Assembly (NCBI GenBank): GCA_023228995.1
Contig: JALOAD010000006.1
Location: 56,397 to 120,396 of the forward strand
Source of the DNA: Candidatus Muiribacterium halophilum
GTDB taxonomy: Bacteria; Muiribacteriota; Muiribacteriia; Muiribacteriales; Muiribacteriaceae
Reading direction: 5' to 3'
Length of the DNA stretch: 64,000 nucleotides
Of this stretch, positions 1 to 8,373 are shown piece after piece. How positions within the stretch are numbered: the stretch's first letter is position 1; every line of letters begins with the position of its first letter. Below the pieces are notes generated by a model. That model was not told the origin of the DNA, ran no database searches, and saw nothing but the letters and a program-made list of their open reading frames with translations. The position numbers were made by a program, and so were the translations under genes.

Positions 1-1
1 G

Positions 2-748
2 CTTATTGATATGAATGATATATTTAAGATATATCAAATGGGTAGTACTGAGGTAAGAGCTGTCGATGGTATTTCTCTTTGTATTGAACAAGGAGAATTT
101 ACTACAATAATGGGTCAGTCTGGAAGCGGTAAATCTACTCTTATGCATATTTTAGGTTGTCTTGATACACCGAGTTCTGGTAATTATCTTTTTGATGGTG
201 TTGATGTTAGTAAAATTGATGATATATCTTTGTCTAATATTAGAAATAGAAAAGTTGGATTTGTTTTTCAGTCTTTTAATCTTCTTTCACATAGAGATAT
301 TCTTCATAATGTATCTTTACCTATGATATATATGGGAGATTCAAAGATTGAGCGAGATGAAAAAAGCAAAAATATTTTACAAGCTCTTGGTCTTGGTAAT
401 CGTATATATCATAAACCTACTGAGCTTTCTGGTGGTCAGAATCAGAGAGTTGCAATTTCAAGAGCTCTTGCAAATAATCCAAAAATAATTCTTGCTGATG
501 AACCTACTGGAAATCTTGATAGTAAAACATCATTAGAAATTTTGGCTTTGTTTCAGAGATTAAATGAGCTTGGAAAGACTATTATTATGGTTACTCATGA
601 TAGAGAAGTTTCTAATTATTCAAAAAGAATTATTGAAGTAAGAGATGGTAAAATTATTTCAGATAAAGCAAATAATAATTATAAAATTATTGATGTAAAA
701 TTGAGTTATAATGTAGAAGTGTTGGCAGGGATTGGTGGAAAGCTGTGA
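2..748 (+). CDS. ABC transporter ATPase, MacB/LolD type (5' end outside window)
   Basis: Nucleotide-binding subunit that would power the MacB-like permease encoded downstream. Counting from the first visible ATG (base 11), Walker A GQSGSGKST is at residues 35-43, the signature LSGGQ near 142, Walker B ILADEPTGN near 165 and the H-loop motif VTHD near 197. The 'DEPTGNLDS' form is typical of the MacB/LolD/FtsE class. The reading frame stays open to the window edge and codes LID before that ATG. Relatives begin about there (M-I-E-L-like), so the true start is probably one or a few codons outside and the ATG is internal. The last dozen residues are encoded by G-richer DNA that runs into an octamer-repeat remnant. 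It is the first visible gene of a tripartite efflux operon. Family assignment is secure; substrate unknown. Confidence 0.93.
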   Translation, partial: LIDMNDIFKIYQMGSTEVRAVDGISLCIEQGEFTTIMGQSGSGKSTLMHILGCLDTPSSGNYLFDGVDVSKIDDISLSNIRNRKVGFVFQSFNLLSHRDILHNVSLPMIYMGDSKIERDEKSKNILQALGLGNRIYHKPTELSGGQNQRVAISRALANNPKIILADEPTGNLDSKTSLEILALFQRLNELGKTIIMVTHDREVSNYSKRIIEVRDGKIISDKANNNYKIIDVKLSYNVEVLAGIGGKL

Positions 749-774
749 CGAGTAAAGTCGTAATTGAAAAAACC

Positions 775-806
775 GTGAAATAGTGAAAGGGTGAAGGAGA
801 AAAGTG
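775..806 (+). repeat. Remnant of the 8-nt GTGAARKG repeat
   Basis: Three to four consecutive octamers of the GTGAAATA / GTGAAAGG / GTGAAGGA type lie between the ATPase and TolC genes. The same unit forms the 38-copy array at 55511-55815, so this looks like a short member of that family. No right-hand inverted arm is visible here. Confidence 0.45.
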
Positions 807-888
807 ATTAATGTGATTTAAGTTGGGTTAATTAAACTGTATTGTTAGTTGTTGATTTTATGTTCAATTGTTTTATAAGGGAGTTTTT

Positions 889-2157
889 ATGATAAGAATT
901 ATTTTGGTCTTTATGATTTGTTTTGGATTTTCTACTTTTTCTATGAATTTAAAAGATACAGTTGATTTTGCTTTGAAAAATTCTCCTGAATTTCGAAAGA
1001 TTGAGATTAATCACAGAAAATCTGTTCTTAATTATATTAAAGAAAAAAAAGCTTTTATACCAACTTTTTCGTTTTATGCAAATGATTCTGACATTAGAAG
1101 TCTGGATATTAGACAAAAAATTTCTGAAGGTGGATCACTTTCTTTTGATTATACAAAAGATATTTCGGCTGATTCTACTACTAAATCTTTGTCATATTCT
1201 CAAAGCTTGTGGAAATGGAAAGATAATTCAGGAATTATTTCAGAACTTAATTATAAAATCTCTGAAGCTTCTTTTATTCAACAAAAAAAGAATTTTATAT
1301 TAAGAGTTGTTAGAAGTATGCTTTCTTTTATAAAATCAAGAGAACGGCTTAATATTGAAGAAAATTCAAGCGTTAGATGGAAAAGATCCTATGATTATGC
1401 TGTTGCTCGTTATGAAGCAGGTTCTGCTAATAAATTTGATGTTATTAATGCAAAGTTAAATCTGATGAATTCTACAAATTCAATATTATCTCAGAAAGAT
1501 AGCGTCGAGAATGAAAGACTTGGTCTTAATAAGCTTATAGGACTTGATTTTAATGAAAATATTACTTTTGAAGTTGATATAAAATTTATAAAATCTCCAA
1601 TCATTATAAAAAAGAAAAGGGAAGATATTCTTATGTCTGAACTTTCTTTGAAAGTATCAGAAATACAAAATGAAAATTCTGAAATTAATAAAAAACCTGA
1701 TATTAAATATTCAGGTAATAAAAATGAGGATAAAAACGGTAATACAAGTTCTTCTTCCGCTGTAAGTATGAGTTTTGAACTTGGTAAATCGACAGATTCA
1801 ATTAATTTAGATATATCTGAGCTTAATCTTGAACTTGCTTCTATTGCTCACTTGGACCTTGTTAAAAATGTTGAGCTTGAGATTAGAAATTTTGAAAATA
1901 GATTAAAAACTAATTCACAATCTATTAATATAAAAGAAGAAAATCTTAAAAATTCTGAAGAAAATCTGAAGTTTTCAGAAATTTCATTTCAAAAAGGTCT
2001 TATTTCTTTTATAGATATGCAAGATGCTCAAGAAAAATTTAATTCTGAAAAACAACAGTATTTTAATGCACTTATTGATAATATTATGCTTGTGCTTGAT
2101 TATGTAAAAGCTTGTGGAGAAGATGTTGAAAAATATATTTACGAAAATATTAATTAG
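889..2157 (+). CDS. TolC-family outer-membrane efflux channel
   Basis: Outer-membrane channel of a tripartite exporter. The 422-residue product starts with a signal peptide (MIRIILVFMICFGFSTFS) and then has the helical, Asn/Ser/Glu-rich pattern of the OEP family. It contains the two related halves usual for TolC; each half has a long coiled-coil region, and the second one (residues about 300-410) includes 'AQEKFNSEKQQYFNALIDN', a typical TolC closing helix. Length is normal for the family. I chose the ATG at 889 because an AAGGGAG Shine-Dalgarno ends five bases before it; an upstream in-frame TTG at 868 has no such signal. Its 3' end overlaps the next gene by 35 bases, so it is translationally coupled to the adaptor. 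Role is from the family and the operon. Confidence 0.88.
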   Translation: MIRIILVFMICFGFSTFSMNLKDTVDFALKNSPEFRKIEINHRKSVLNYIKEKKAFIPTFSFYANDSDIRSLDIRQKISEGGSLSFDYTKDISADSTTKSLSYSQSLWKWKDNSGIISELNYKISEASFIQQKKNFILRVVRSMLSFIKSRERLNIEENSSVRWKRSYDYAVARYEAGSANKFDVINAKLNLMNSTNSILSQKDSVENERLGLNKLIGLDFNENITFEVDIKFIKSPIIIKKKREDILMSELSLKVSEIQNENSEINKKPDIKYSGNKNEDKNGNTSSSSAVSMSFELGKSTDSINLDISELNLELASIAHLDLVKNVELEIRNFENRLKTNSQSINIKEENLKNSEENLKFSEISFQKGLISFIDMQDAQEKFNSEKQQYFNALIDNIMLVLDYVKACGEDVEKYIYENIN

Positions 2158-3517
2158 TTTTTTATTTATACTTGTTTTTTGTGGTTGTGGAGAAAAAAAA
2201 CATAAAAATTCCTATACTTTAAATAGACAGGATTTTAGAGATTTTGTTTTGGGAAAGGGTGAGTTTGTACCTGTTTTGGAACAAGAGGTCAATGTTCCTA
2301 TGGGTATTTGGAGTACAGTTAGTTTTCTTGAAGATGAGGGTAAAGAAGTAAAAAAAGATGATATTATAGCTGAATTTGATACTCAGGATATTAAATCAAG
2401 AAATATATGGTCATTGAGAAGTCTTGAAAGAAATGAGATAAATCTTAAAAAAACTATTGAAGATAATATTTATGAGTTTGAGAGAGAAAATAAACAGTAT
2501 GAAATTGCTCTTATGCGAAAAGAATTATTTCTTTTTAAAAATAAATTGTTTGAAAAAGGAAAAATTAAAGAAGAAATTGAAAATGCTAAAAAAAGACTTG
2601 AGATAACAAAGCTGCAATTTGATTTTGAAAAAGCTTTTTATGCAGAAAAAGAAAAAATGTTTAAAGCTGGTTATATTTCTCAATTAGAAATTGAAAGGTT
2701 CAGAAATAACCTTAAAATAAGCCAGTATTCTTATGAAAATGAAATTTCATCTTTTAATGAATTAGCAAATTTTCCTTCTGAAAATGAAAAAAAACTCAAT
2801 GATCTTAATATTTCAAAAAGTGTGCTTGAATTTGAAAATACTTCAAAAGATATGGAAGCTTCTCGTATATCAAGAGAATTAAATGAAAAAAGTATGAAAA
2901 TGAGAATTGAGAGATCTAAAAAAGATTCTATGAGAGTTGAGGATAGAATTAAAAAAAGCACTCTTAAATCACCTATTGATGGTGTGCTTATGTATGTTAC
3001 TGGATGGGATGGTAAAATCAGAGTTGGTGGTAGAGTATGGAGTGGAATGAGTTTTTTGAAAGTAACAGATTTTGAAAATCTTAAAATAAGAGGAAATGTT
3101 AGTCAAAAGGATATAGAAAGATTAAAAGATAGTATGGAAGTTGAAATTTTTCCAATTGCTTTTCCTGGAAAAGTTATAAATGGTAAGTTAATTAAAATTG
3201 GTAAACTTGGAAAACTTAAATATTCTTCTGATGAGAAGGGCGTTAAGGAATTTGAAGTTGAGATTGAATTTGAAGGTGAATTAGAAGGTATAAAACCTAA
3301 TTTTTCTGCTGAATTTAGAATATTTGATAGAAAATATAAAAATGTTTTTGTTATTCCAAAAGAAACTGTTATTGAGGATGAAAATGGAGTTTTTGTCAAT
3401 ATAATTAATTTTTCAGGTATTAAAAAAACTAAAATTGATTTTATAGGCAAGAATTCTGATTATTATTTTGTTGAAAAAGGACTTTCTGATGGACAAAAGA
3501 TTTTATTTAATTTTTAA
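2123..3517 (+). CDS. Periplasmic adaptor (HlyD/MacA family) lipoprotein
   Basis: Membrane fusion protein linking the inner-membrane ABC permease to the TolC channel. The N-terminus is a hydrophobic signal ending LVFCGCG, so the mature protein is probably lipid-anchored, although Phe before the Cys makes the lipobox atypical. After it come the first half of the barrel-sandwich domain ('EDEGKEVKKDDIIAEFDT', about 70-90) and a long charged coiled coil (about 95-280). The second sandwich half (SPIDGVLMYVTGW) and the beta-barrel and membrane-proximal regions ending in 'VFVIPKETVIEDENGVFV' follow. Start: ATG 2123 has GGAG close upstream (2116-2119); an in-frame GTG at 2114 is the alternative. It overlaps genes on both sides, a tight operon. 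It closely resembles the second half of the next gene. Confidence 0.85.
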   Translation: MLKNIFTKILISFLFILVFCGCGEKKHKNSYTLNRQDFRDFVLGKGEFVPVLEQEVNVPMGIWSTVSFLEDEGKEVKKDDIIAEFDTQDIKSRNIWSLRSLERNEINLKKTIEDNIYEFERENKQYEIALMRKELFLFKNKLFEKGKIKEEIENAKKRLEITKLQFDFEKAFYAEKEKMFKAGYISQLEIERFRNNLKISQYSYENEISSFNELANFPSENEKKLNDLNISKSVLEFENTSKDMEASRISRELNEKSMKMRIERSKKDSMRVEDRIKKSTLKSPIDGVLMYVTGWDGKIRVGGRVWSGMSFLKVTDFENLKIRGNVSQKDIERLKDSMEVEIFPIAFPGKVINGKLIKIGKLGKLKYSSDEKGVKEFEVEIEFEGELEGIKPNFSAEFRIFDRKYKNVFVIPKETVIEDENGVFVNIINFSGIKKTKIDFIGKNSDYYFVEKGLSDGQKILFNF

Positions 3518-6209
3518 TATATTATTTTTGACTTTTATTTTTGGATGTTCAAATTATTCTCAACATAACACTTATAAAGTAAAAAAACAGGATTTTGAGC
3601 AATATATAGCTTTTGTAGGAAGTCTTGAAGCTGAGAGTAAAAAAACAATTTCTCCTCCTTATTATGGCAAAGTATTATGGCTTGAAAATGAAGGTCGTCA
3701 GGTTAAAAAAGGAGATATTCTTATAAAACTTGATACTTCTGAGGTAAAAGCAGAACATGAACAAAATATTCTTGGATTAAAACAAGAAGAAAATAATCTT
3801 GAACTATTCAGACTTAATGGTGAATATAATGAGTTTTCATATAAAAGAGATGTTGCTATGAAAAAAATATCTTATGAACAAGCTTTATCTTCTTATAACA
3901 GTGCTGTTTATGGTAAGGATACAGAAGAAATTGAACATAAGATTTTAAATATTGATATAAAAAAGCGTGAAATTGTAAGACTAGGTGAAATATTATCTGG
4001 TTATGAGGAATATGTAGAACTTGGATATGTTTCTGATGATGATAAAAAAAGATATGAAAAAGATTTAATTGTTAAAAATGCTCAAATAAATATTATGCAG
4101 AATGAACTTGAAATTCTTAAAAAAGGTAAATCAGAAGATATTAAAAAAGAAGCTGAACTTTCTTTGTATGAAGCTGAAAATTCTTATAAAGAATCTTTGA
4201 AAAAACTGGATGTTTATAATAAAAAAAGAGAAATAGATATTCAAATGTATAATAGAGATATTCAAAATGCTCGTGAAAAATTAGAACATACAACAGAACT
4301 TATTGAAGAATCTGTTATAAAAGCTCCTGATGATGGGATATTTGTTTATGCTGATATTTGGACTGATTCAGGAAAGGAAATTCTTAAAGAAGGTTTATAT
4401 ATTTCAAAAGGTGAATCTGTTGGATATGTTTCTTCATCAGAAGATCTTGTTATTAATATTTTTGTTAATGAATTTGAAGCTGTTAATATAAAAAAAGATG
4501 ATAAAGTTTTGTTTGCTTTGGATTGTGAAATAGATAAATTTTATAATGCAAAAGTTATTGATGTAGAAAACCTTGCTCAGTATAGTGAAATAGATGTTTT
4601 GAAAGTTAAAAAAATAAAAATTTTAGCAAAAGTTTTGTCTGCTAATTCATTGTTTTGTTCAGGAATGACAGTGAGTGGCAGAATAATTACTAAAAATATC
4701 AAAAATATTATTGCAATTCCAACAAATGCTATTAATAATGATAAAGTTACAATGGAAAATGGAAAAATTAAAAAAGTAAATGTGGGTTTATCTAATTACT
4801 TTTTGACAATAATAGAAAGTGGTATTAAAGAAAATGATATAATCAAGCTTAATTATTCAGCAAGTATTGTTGATTTTGAAAAAAGAAAATTGCAATCGCC
4901 TAAATTTAGAAATATTAGAAATTTTATTGAGGATACAGGAGTTTTTGAAAGTAAAAGCAGACAAATTATTAAATCCCCAGGAAGAGGTAAGATTCAAACC
5001 ATGAAAGAAGAAGGAGATAATGTCAAAAAACATGATATTATAGCTTCAATTGATAAAACTGAAATTCAAAAAGAATTTGAAAAACTTGAGCTTGATATTT
5101 CGCTTAAAGAAAGTAATAAAGAATTAACTTTATCTCAAAAAGAAAAAGAGCTTTTTTCTCTTGAGCAAGATATTTTAAAAAGGCAAAAAGATATAGATAT
5201 TGCAATTATTGAATATTATGAAGTTTATAATCCTACTTCTGCTGAAAAATTAAAAAGACTTGAACGGAATTTTGCAATAGCTGAATTGAGACTTGATAGT
5301 TTAAAAAAAGAGTTGAAAATAAAAAAAGAATTAAGTGATAAAGGTTATATTGCTAAAGAAAAAATAGATGAACTTCAAACAAGTTATGATCAGAATACAG
5401 TTGATTTGAAATTTAAAAAAATAGAACTTGATAGACATAGGAAACATGCAGATTTATTTCAGATTTCAAAAAGAAAAAGAAGAAAAATTCTTGCTGAGCT
5501 TGAACTTGAAATATCTAAAATGAAATTTGAAAATAAAAAAAAGGAATATAGTATAAAGCTTGAACTTGTTGATGAAGAAATTGAATTTATGAAAAATAAG
5601 CTTGATTTAATTAATAATATTATGAATTCTCTTTCAATTAAATCTCAAATAGACGGTGTTGTTGTTTATGTAAAAGTTTGGAAAGGTGGTAAACAATCAA
5701 AAGTTCAAGTTGGAGATGAGACTTATACAGGTTCATCTATATGTCAAATTTCTCAGGTTGATAATCTTATAATTATGGGAAAAGTTTCAGAAACAGAATT
5801 TCTTGATTTAAAAAAAGGTCAAAAAGTAGAATTTTATTTACCAGGATTTGAAAGTGAAAAATATTCTGGTGTTTTAAGTGATATAGGTAGTTTTGCATTA
5901 AAAAGTGAAAGCAGTGGTGAATCAGGAAGTTATTTTGATGTTAAAATCGATATTGATAATGTAATTGCTAAGTTTCAACCTGGAATGAGTGTTAATTTTG
6001 CGATAATTTCAGAAGAAAAGAAAAATATTCTTACTGTATCAAGAGATTCTGTTTTTCATGATAAAAATGGTGATTTTGTTTATATGCAGGATAAAAGTAA
6101 AAGATATATAAAAACTGGTATTGAAGATAATGAGTTTGTTGAAATAATAAGCGGAATAAATGACAAAGATAAAATATATTCTGAAGTAATAACGCTTGGA
6201 AAAAATTGA
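3489..6209 (+). CDS. Tandem (double-length) periplasmic adaptor lipoprotein
   Basis: A 906-residue protein holding two complete membrane-fusion-protein units. The signal peptide ends IFGC, a good lipobox. Unit 1 has a sandwich half-motif 'ENEGRQVKKGDILIKLDTSE', a long coiled coil, then 'APDDGIFVYADIW' and a beta-barrel ending near residue 470. Unit 2 starts about residue 475 with 'IKSPGRGKIQTMKEEGDNV', has its own coiled coil, then 'SQIDGVVVYVKVWKGG' and a second barrel/membrane-proximal region. Unit 2 has no signal or lipobox. Ordinary adaptors are 350-450 residues, so this is a genuine doubling within one frame with no stop. ATG 3489 has AAGG eight bases upstream; the gene overlaps the previous one by 29 bases. 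Both units keep the elements of a working adaptor. Whether they sit in one pump or bridge two is unknown. Confidence 0.85.
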   Translation: MDKRFYLIFNILFLTFIFGCSNYSQHNTYKVKKQDFEQYIAFVGSLEAESKKTISPPYYGKVLWLENEGRQVKKGDILIKLDTSEVKAEHEQNILGLKQEENNLELFRLNGEYNEFSYKRDVAMKKISYEQALSSYNSAVYGKDTEEIEHKILNIDIKKREIVRLGEILSGYEEYVELGYVSDDDKKRYEKDLIVKNAQINIMQNELEILKKGKSEDIKKEAELSLYEAENSYKESLKKLDVYNKKREIDIQMYNRDIQNAREKLEHTTELIEESVIKAPDDGIFVYADIWTDSGKEILKEGLYISKGESVGYVSSSEDLVINIFVNEFEAVNIKKDDKVLFALDCEIDKFYNAKVIDVENLAQYSEIDVLKVKKIKILAKVLSANSLFCSGMTVSGRIITKNIKNIIAIPTNAINNDKVTMENGKIKKVNVGLSNYFLTIIESGIKENDIIKLNYSASIVDFEKRKLQSPKFRNIRNFIEDTGVFESKSRQIIKSPGRGKIQTMKEEGDNVKKHDIIASIDKTEIQKEFEKLELDISLKESNKELTLSQKEKELFSLEQDILKRQKDIDIAIIEYYEVYNPTSAEKLKRLERNFAIAELRLDSLKKELKIKKELSDKGYIAKEKIDELQTSYDQNTVDLKFKKIELDRHRKHADLFQISKRKRRKILAELELEISKMKFENKKKEYSIKLELVDEEIEFMKNKLDLINNIMNSLSIKSQIDGVVVYVKVWKGGKQSKVQVGDETYTGSSICQISQVDNLIIMGKVSETEFLDLKKGQKVEFYLPGFESEKYSGVLSDIGSFALKSESSGESGSYFDVKIDIDNVIAKFQPGMSVNFAIISEEKKNILTVSRDSVFHDKNGDFVYMQDKSKRYIKTGIEDNEFVEIISGINDKDKIYSEVITLGKN

Positions 6210-6242
6210 AACTTAACAAAGGTGAATTGAGAGGATTCAATT

Positions 6243-7538
6243 ATGAATATAAATGAAAGTGTAAAAACTGCTATTAGTGAGATTTTTTTGCATAAACTCC
6301 GTTCTTTTCTTACAATACTTGGAGTTATATTTGGAGTAGGTTCTGTAATTGCTATGATGAGTATTGGAGCAGGTGCTGAAAAAGAAGCAGTTAGGCAAAT
6401 AGAAGAGATGGGTGCGAGAAATATTACTGTAAAGGCAAAAAAACTTACAGGTAAAGATTATAAAGAAGCAGTTAGGAAATTTTCAAAAGGTTTATCAGTT
6501 GATGATGTTGATTATATAAAAAAAACAATACCAGTTATTGTTGATTCTGCACCTCAGATAATAATTGATGAAAAAGCAGGATTTGGAAAACTTAGACCAG
6601 AATGTAATATTGTAGGAATTGATACAGGTTTTTTTAGAATTTCTGGTAAAAAAATCAGATTTGGTAGATTTATTAATAATGATGATTTGAATTATTTTAG
6701 AAAAGTTTGTGTTCTTGGAGCAGAAATTGCAGAAGAATTATTTTATAATCATGATCCACAAGGAAAGATAATCAGAATTGGTAATGAGAGATTTGTAATT
6801 ATAGGAACAGTTTCAGCAGGAGGGTTTTTAAAAAAAGATAATGAAAATGCTTCAGGTAATAATATGAAACTTGATTTAAAAACAAGAAATATGGAAAGAG
6901 ATATTTACATACCAGCAACGCTTTCTGATAAATTATTTCCAGTAAATAATAGAGCAGGATTTGAAAATTCAGATAAAGATCCTGAATTTCATGAAGTATC
7001 AGAAGTTGTATTTACAGTAAAAGATATTGAAGATCTTGCTTTTGCCAGGGATAGTTTAAATTCAATATTAAAAAGAAAACATTCCAATATAGAAGATTTT
7101 GACATAATAATTCCTCTTGAAAAACTTGAACAAAAAAAAGAAACACAGAGAATATTCAATATTGTAATGACTGGAATTGCAGCATTATCTTTGCTTGTAG
7201 GAGGTATTGGAATAATGAATATAATGCTTGCATCAGTGTCAGAAAGAACAAAGGAAATAGGAGTTAGAAGAGCAATAGGAGCAAATGGAAAAGATATTAT
7301 GATGCAATTTGTAATCGAAGCACTTGTTTTAAGTATAATCGGAGGACTTTTAGGAGTTTTAGCAGGTATTTTAATATCTTATTTAGTATCTTATCAAGCT
7401 GGTTGGGAAACTGTTGTTACTTTCACATCGATTTTTTTAGCATTTGGAGTATCAGCTTTAACAGGGATAATATCAGGAATATTTCCAGCATATAGTGCAT
7501 CAAAGATGGATCCAGTAGAATGTCTAAGATATGAATAA
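6243..7538 (+). CDS. macB: MacB-like ABC permease (MacB_PCD + FtsX)
   Basis: Inner-membrane subunit of a mechanotransmission-type ABC exporter. The 431 residues begin with the cytoplasmic helix and first membrane segment typical of MacB/LolC ('HKLRSFLTILGVIFGVGSVIAMMSIG'-like; residues about 17-42). A large periplasmic MacB_PCD domain runs from about 50 to 300. Three C-terminal membrane helices form the FtsX domain, with the family motif 'RTKEIGVRRAIGA' near 335 and the ending 'PAYSASKMDPVECLRYE'. Unlike E. coli MacB the ATPase is a separate polypeptide, as in Gram-positive and many other bacterial systems. GAGAGG precedes the start. It is the last gene of the efflux operon and is followed by an inverted octamer-repeat structure. 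Confidence 0.92.
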   Translation: MNINESVKTAISEIFLHKLRSFLTILGVIFGVGSVIAMMSIGAGAEKEAVRQIEEMGARNITVKAKKLTGKDYKEAVRKFSKGLSVDDVDYIKKTIPVIVDSAPQIIIDEKAGFGKLRPECNIVGIDTGFFRISGKKIRFGRFINNDDLNYFRKVCVLGAEIAEELFYNHDPQGKIIRIGNERFVIIGTVSAGGFLKKDNENASGNNMKLDLKTRNMERDIYIPATLSDKLFPVNNRAGFENSDKDPEFHEVSEVVFTVKDIEDLAFARDSLNSILKRKHSNIEDFDIIIPLEKLEQKKETQRIFNIVMTGIAALSLLVGGIGIMNIMLASVSERTKEIGVRRAIGANGKDIMMQFVIEALVLSIIGGLLGVLAGILISYLVSYQAGWETVVTFTSIFLAFGVSALTGIISGIFPAYSASKMDPVECLRYE

Positions 7539-7539
7539 A

Positions 7540-7648
7540 CTGTGAGAGAGTGAGATAGTGAAGTAGTGAGATGGGGAAAAGATAGAAGAATAGAAAATGT
7601 AAATGTTTAAAATCTATTTCACTATTTGGCTATTTCGCTATCTCGCAG
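7540..7648. repeat. Imperfect inverted repeat built from octamer units
   Basis: The left arm (7540-7572) consists of GTGAGAGA/GTGAGATA/GTGAAGTA-like octamers. The right arm (7616-7648) contains TTTCACTATTTGGC and TTTCGCTATCTCGC and is its imperfect reverse complement over about 32 bases. The loop is about 43 bases. The right arm is nearly repeated at 55830-55863, after the large octamer array, so both loci are versions of one element. It starts two bases after the macB stop codon. Confidence 0.6.
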
Positions 7649-7652
7649 GGAT

Positions 7653-7820
7653 TTAGTGGTTAAAGGGTTAGAGGGTTTAAACCCGTTACAGATTGACGAA
7701 GTCAATCGTTACAGGTGGCAAAGCCACCTTGTCACAATTGGCAAAGCCACGCTGTGGCGAAGCCAATTAGTTGCCAATGACGAAGTCATCTGTTACAAAC
7801 TGTTAACCACAAACCACTAA
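7653..7820. repeat. Array of mini-hairpins with GAA or AAA loops
   Basis: Between a 9-bp inverted pair (TTAGTGGTT 7653-7661, AACCACTAA 7812-7820) lie five small perfect hairpins: GATTGAC-GAA-GTCAATC (7691), GGTGGC-AAA-GCCACC (7714), TGGC-AAA-GCCA (7739), TGGC-GAA-GCCA (7755), ATGAC-GAA-GTCAT (7777). There is also a GGGTTTAAACCC palindrome nearby. No gene is seen in the macB-to-XRE gap; the short frames in it are produced by the repeats. A second array of the same kind is at 27398-27527. Confidence 0.7.
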
Positions 7821-7866
7821 CTGCTCTTAAAGATTGTCATCCCTGTGACTCTTCTGGGATAGGATT

Positions 7867-8208
7867 TTAATTAAAAAAAAGTATTTCAGCAATTTTTCGT
7901 AATTTACGAATTTCTTCAGAAGATCTTGATTGAAGTAAAATAGATAATAATTTCATCTCTTCATTTTTTTCAGAATTAGTTTCAATTAGAAGGTCTGAAG
8001 ATATATTTAATGCTTGTGTAATCTTTTTGAGAGTTTTTAGTGATGGTGTTTTTTCACCTCTTTCGATTCTTCCGATATAAGTGAAGTGAACATCAATAAT
8101 CTCAGCAAGTTTTTCCTGAGTTATATTTTTTTCCATTCTGAATTTTTTTATTTTCTGACCAAGTTCATTTTCTTTTTCAATTTTCAGATTTTTTTTTATA
8201 TGATGCAT
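7867..8208 (-). CDS. XRE-family helix-turn-helix regulator
   Basis: A small DNA-binding protein of 113 residues. Residues about 17-71 are a canonical Cro/C1-type HTH: 'GQKIKKFRMEKNITQEKLAEI' for helices 1-2, then 'HFTYIGRIERGEKTPSLKTLKKI' for the recognition helix and the helix after it. The C-terminal 40 residues are charged and helical, a likely dimerisation part. It lies divergently from the clostripain-like lipoprotein. The intergenic region contains a symmetric site and a strong promoter for that gene, so autoregulation and control of the neighbour are plausible but inferred. No clear Shine-Dalgarno is seen before the ATG. It could also be a phage- or toxin-related repressor, but no phage genes are nearby. 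Confidence 0.85.
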   Translation of the reverse strand: MHHIKKNLKIEKENELGQKIKKFRMEKNITQEKLAEIIDVHFTYIGRIERGEKTPSLKTLKKITQALNISSDLLIETNSEKNEEMKLLSILLQSRSSEEIRKLRKIAEILFFN

Positions 8209-8238
8209 ATTAAAAATCTAACTTAAATTCTATAAATA

Positions 8239-8308
8239 TTAAATATCCCAAAGGTATTTAATTAGAATCCTAAAAGTATTGACAAAAGAATTTATATGCA
8301 TTATAAAT
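8239..8308 (+). promoter_or_regulatory. Promoter and palindromic operator candidate
   Basis: A sigma70-type promoter, TTGACA (8279-8284), 17-base spacer, TATAAA (8302-8307), drives the clostripain-like lipoprotein gene. Upstream is the inverted repeat TTAAATA / TATTTAA (8239-8245, 8255-8261) around a 9-base centre, a candidate binding site for the divergent XRE regulator. Promoter well supported by sequence; operator role inferred. Confidence 0.6.
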
Positions 8309-8373
8309 ATTAGTATGTTAAAATTCTAAATACTTGTTTTTTGAAACCTTTATATTTAATTTTGGAGGAGTTC

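Noticed and set aside
7626-7820. 64-codon frame after macB
   Set aside because: Runs through the mini-hairpin array; no ribosome site or protein-like sequence.
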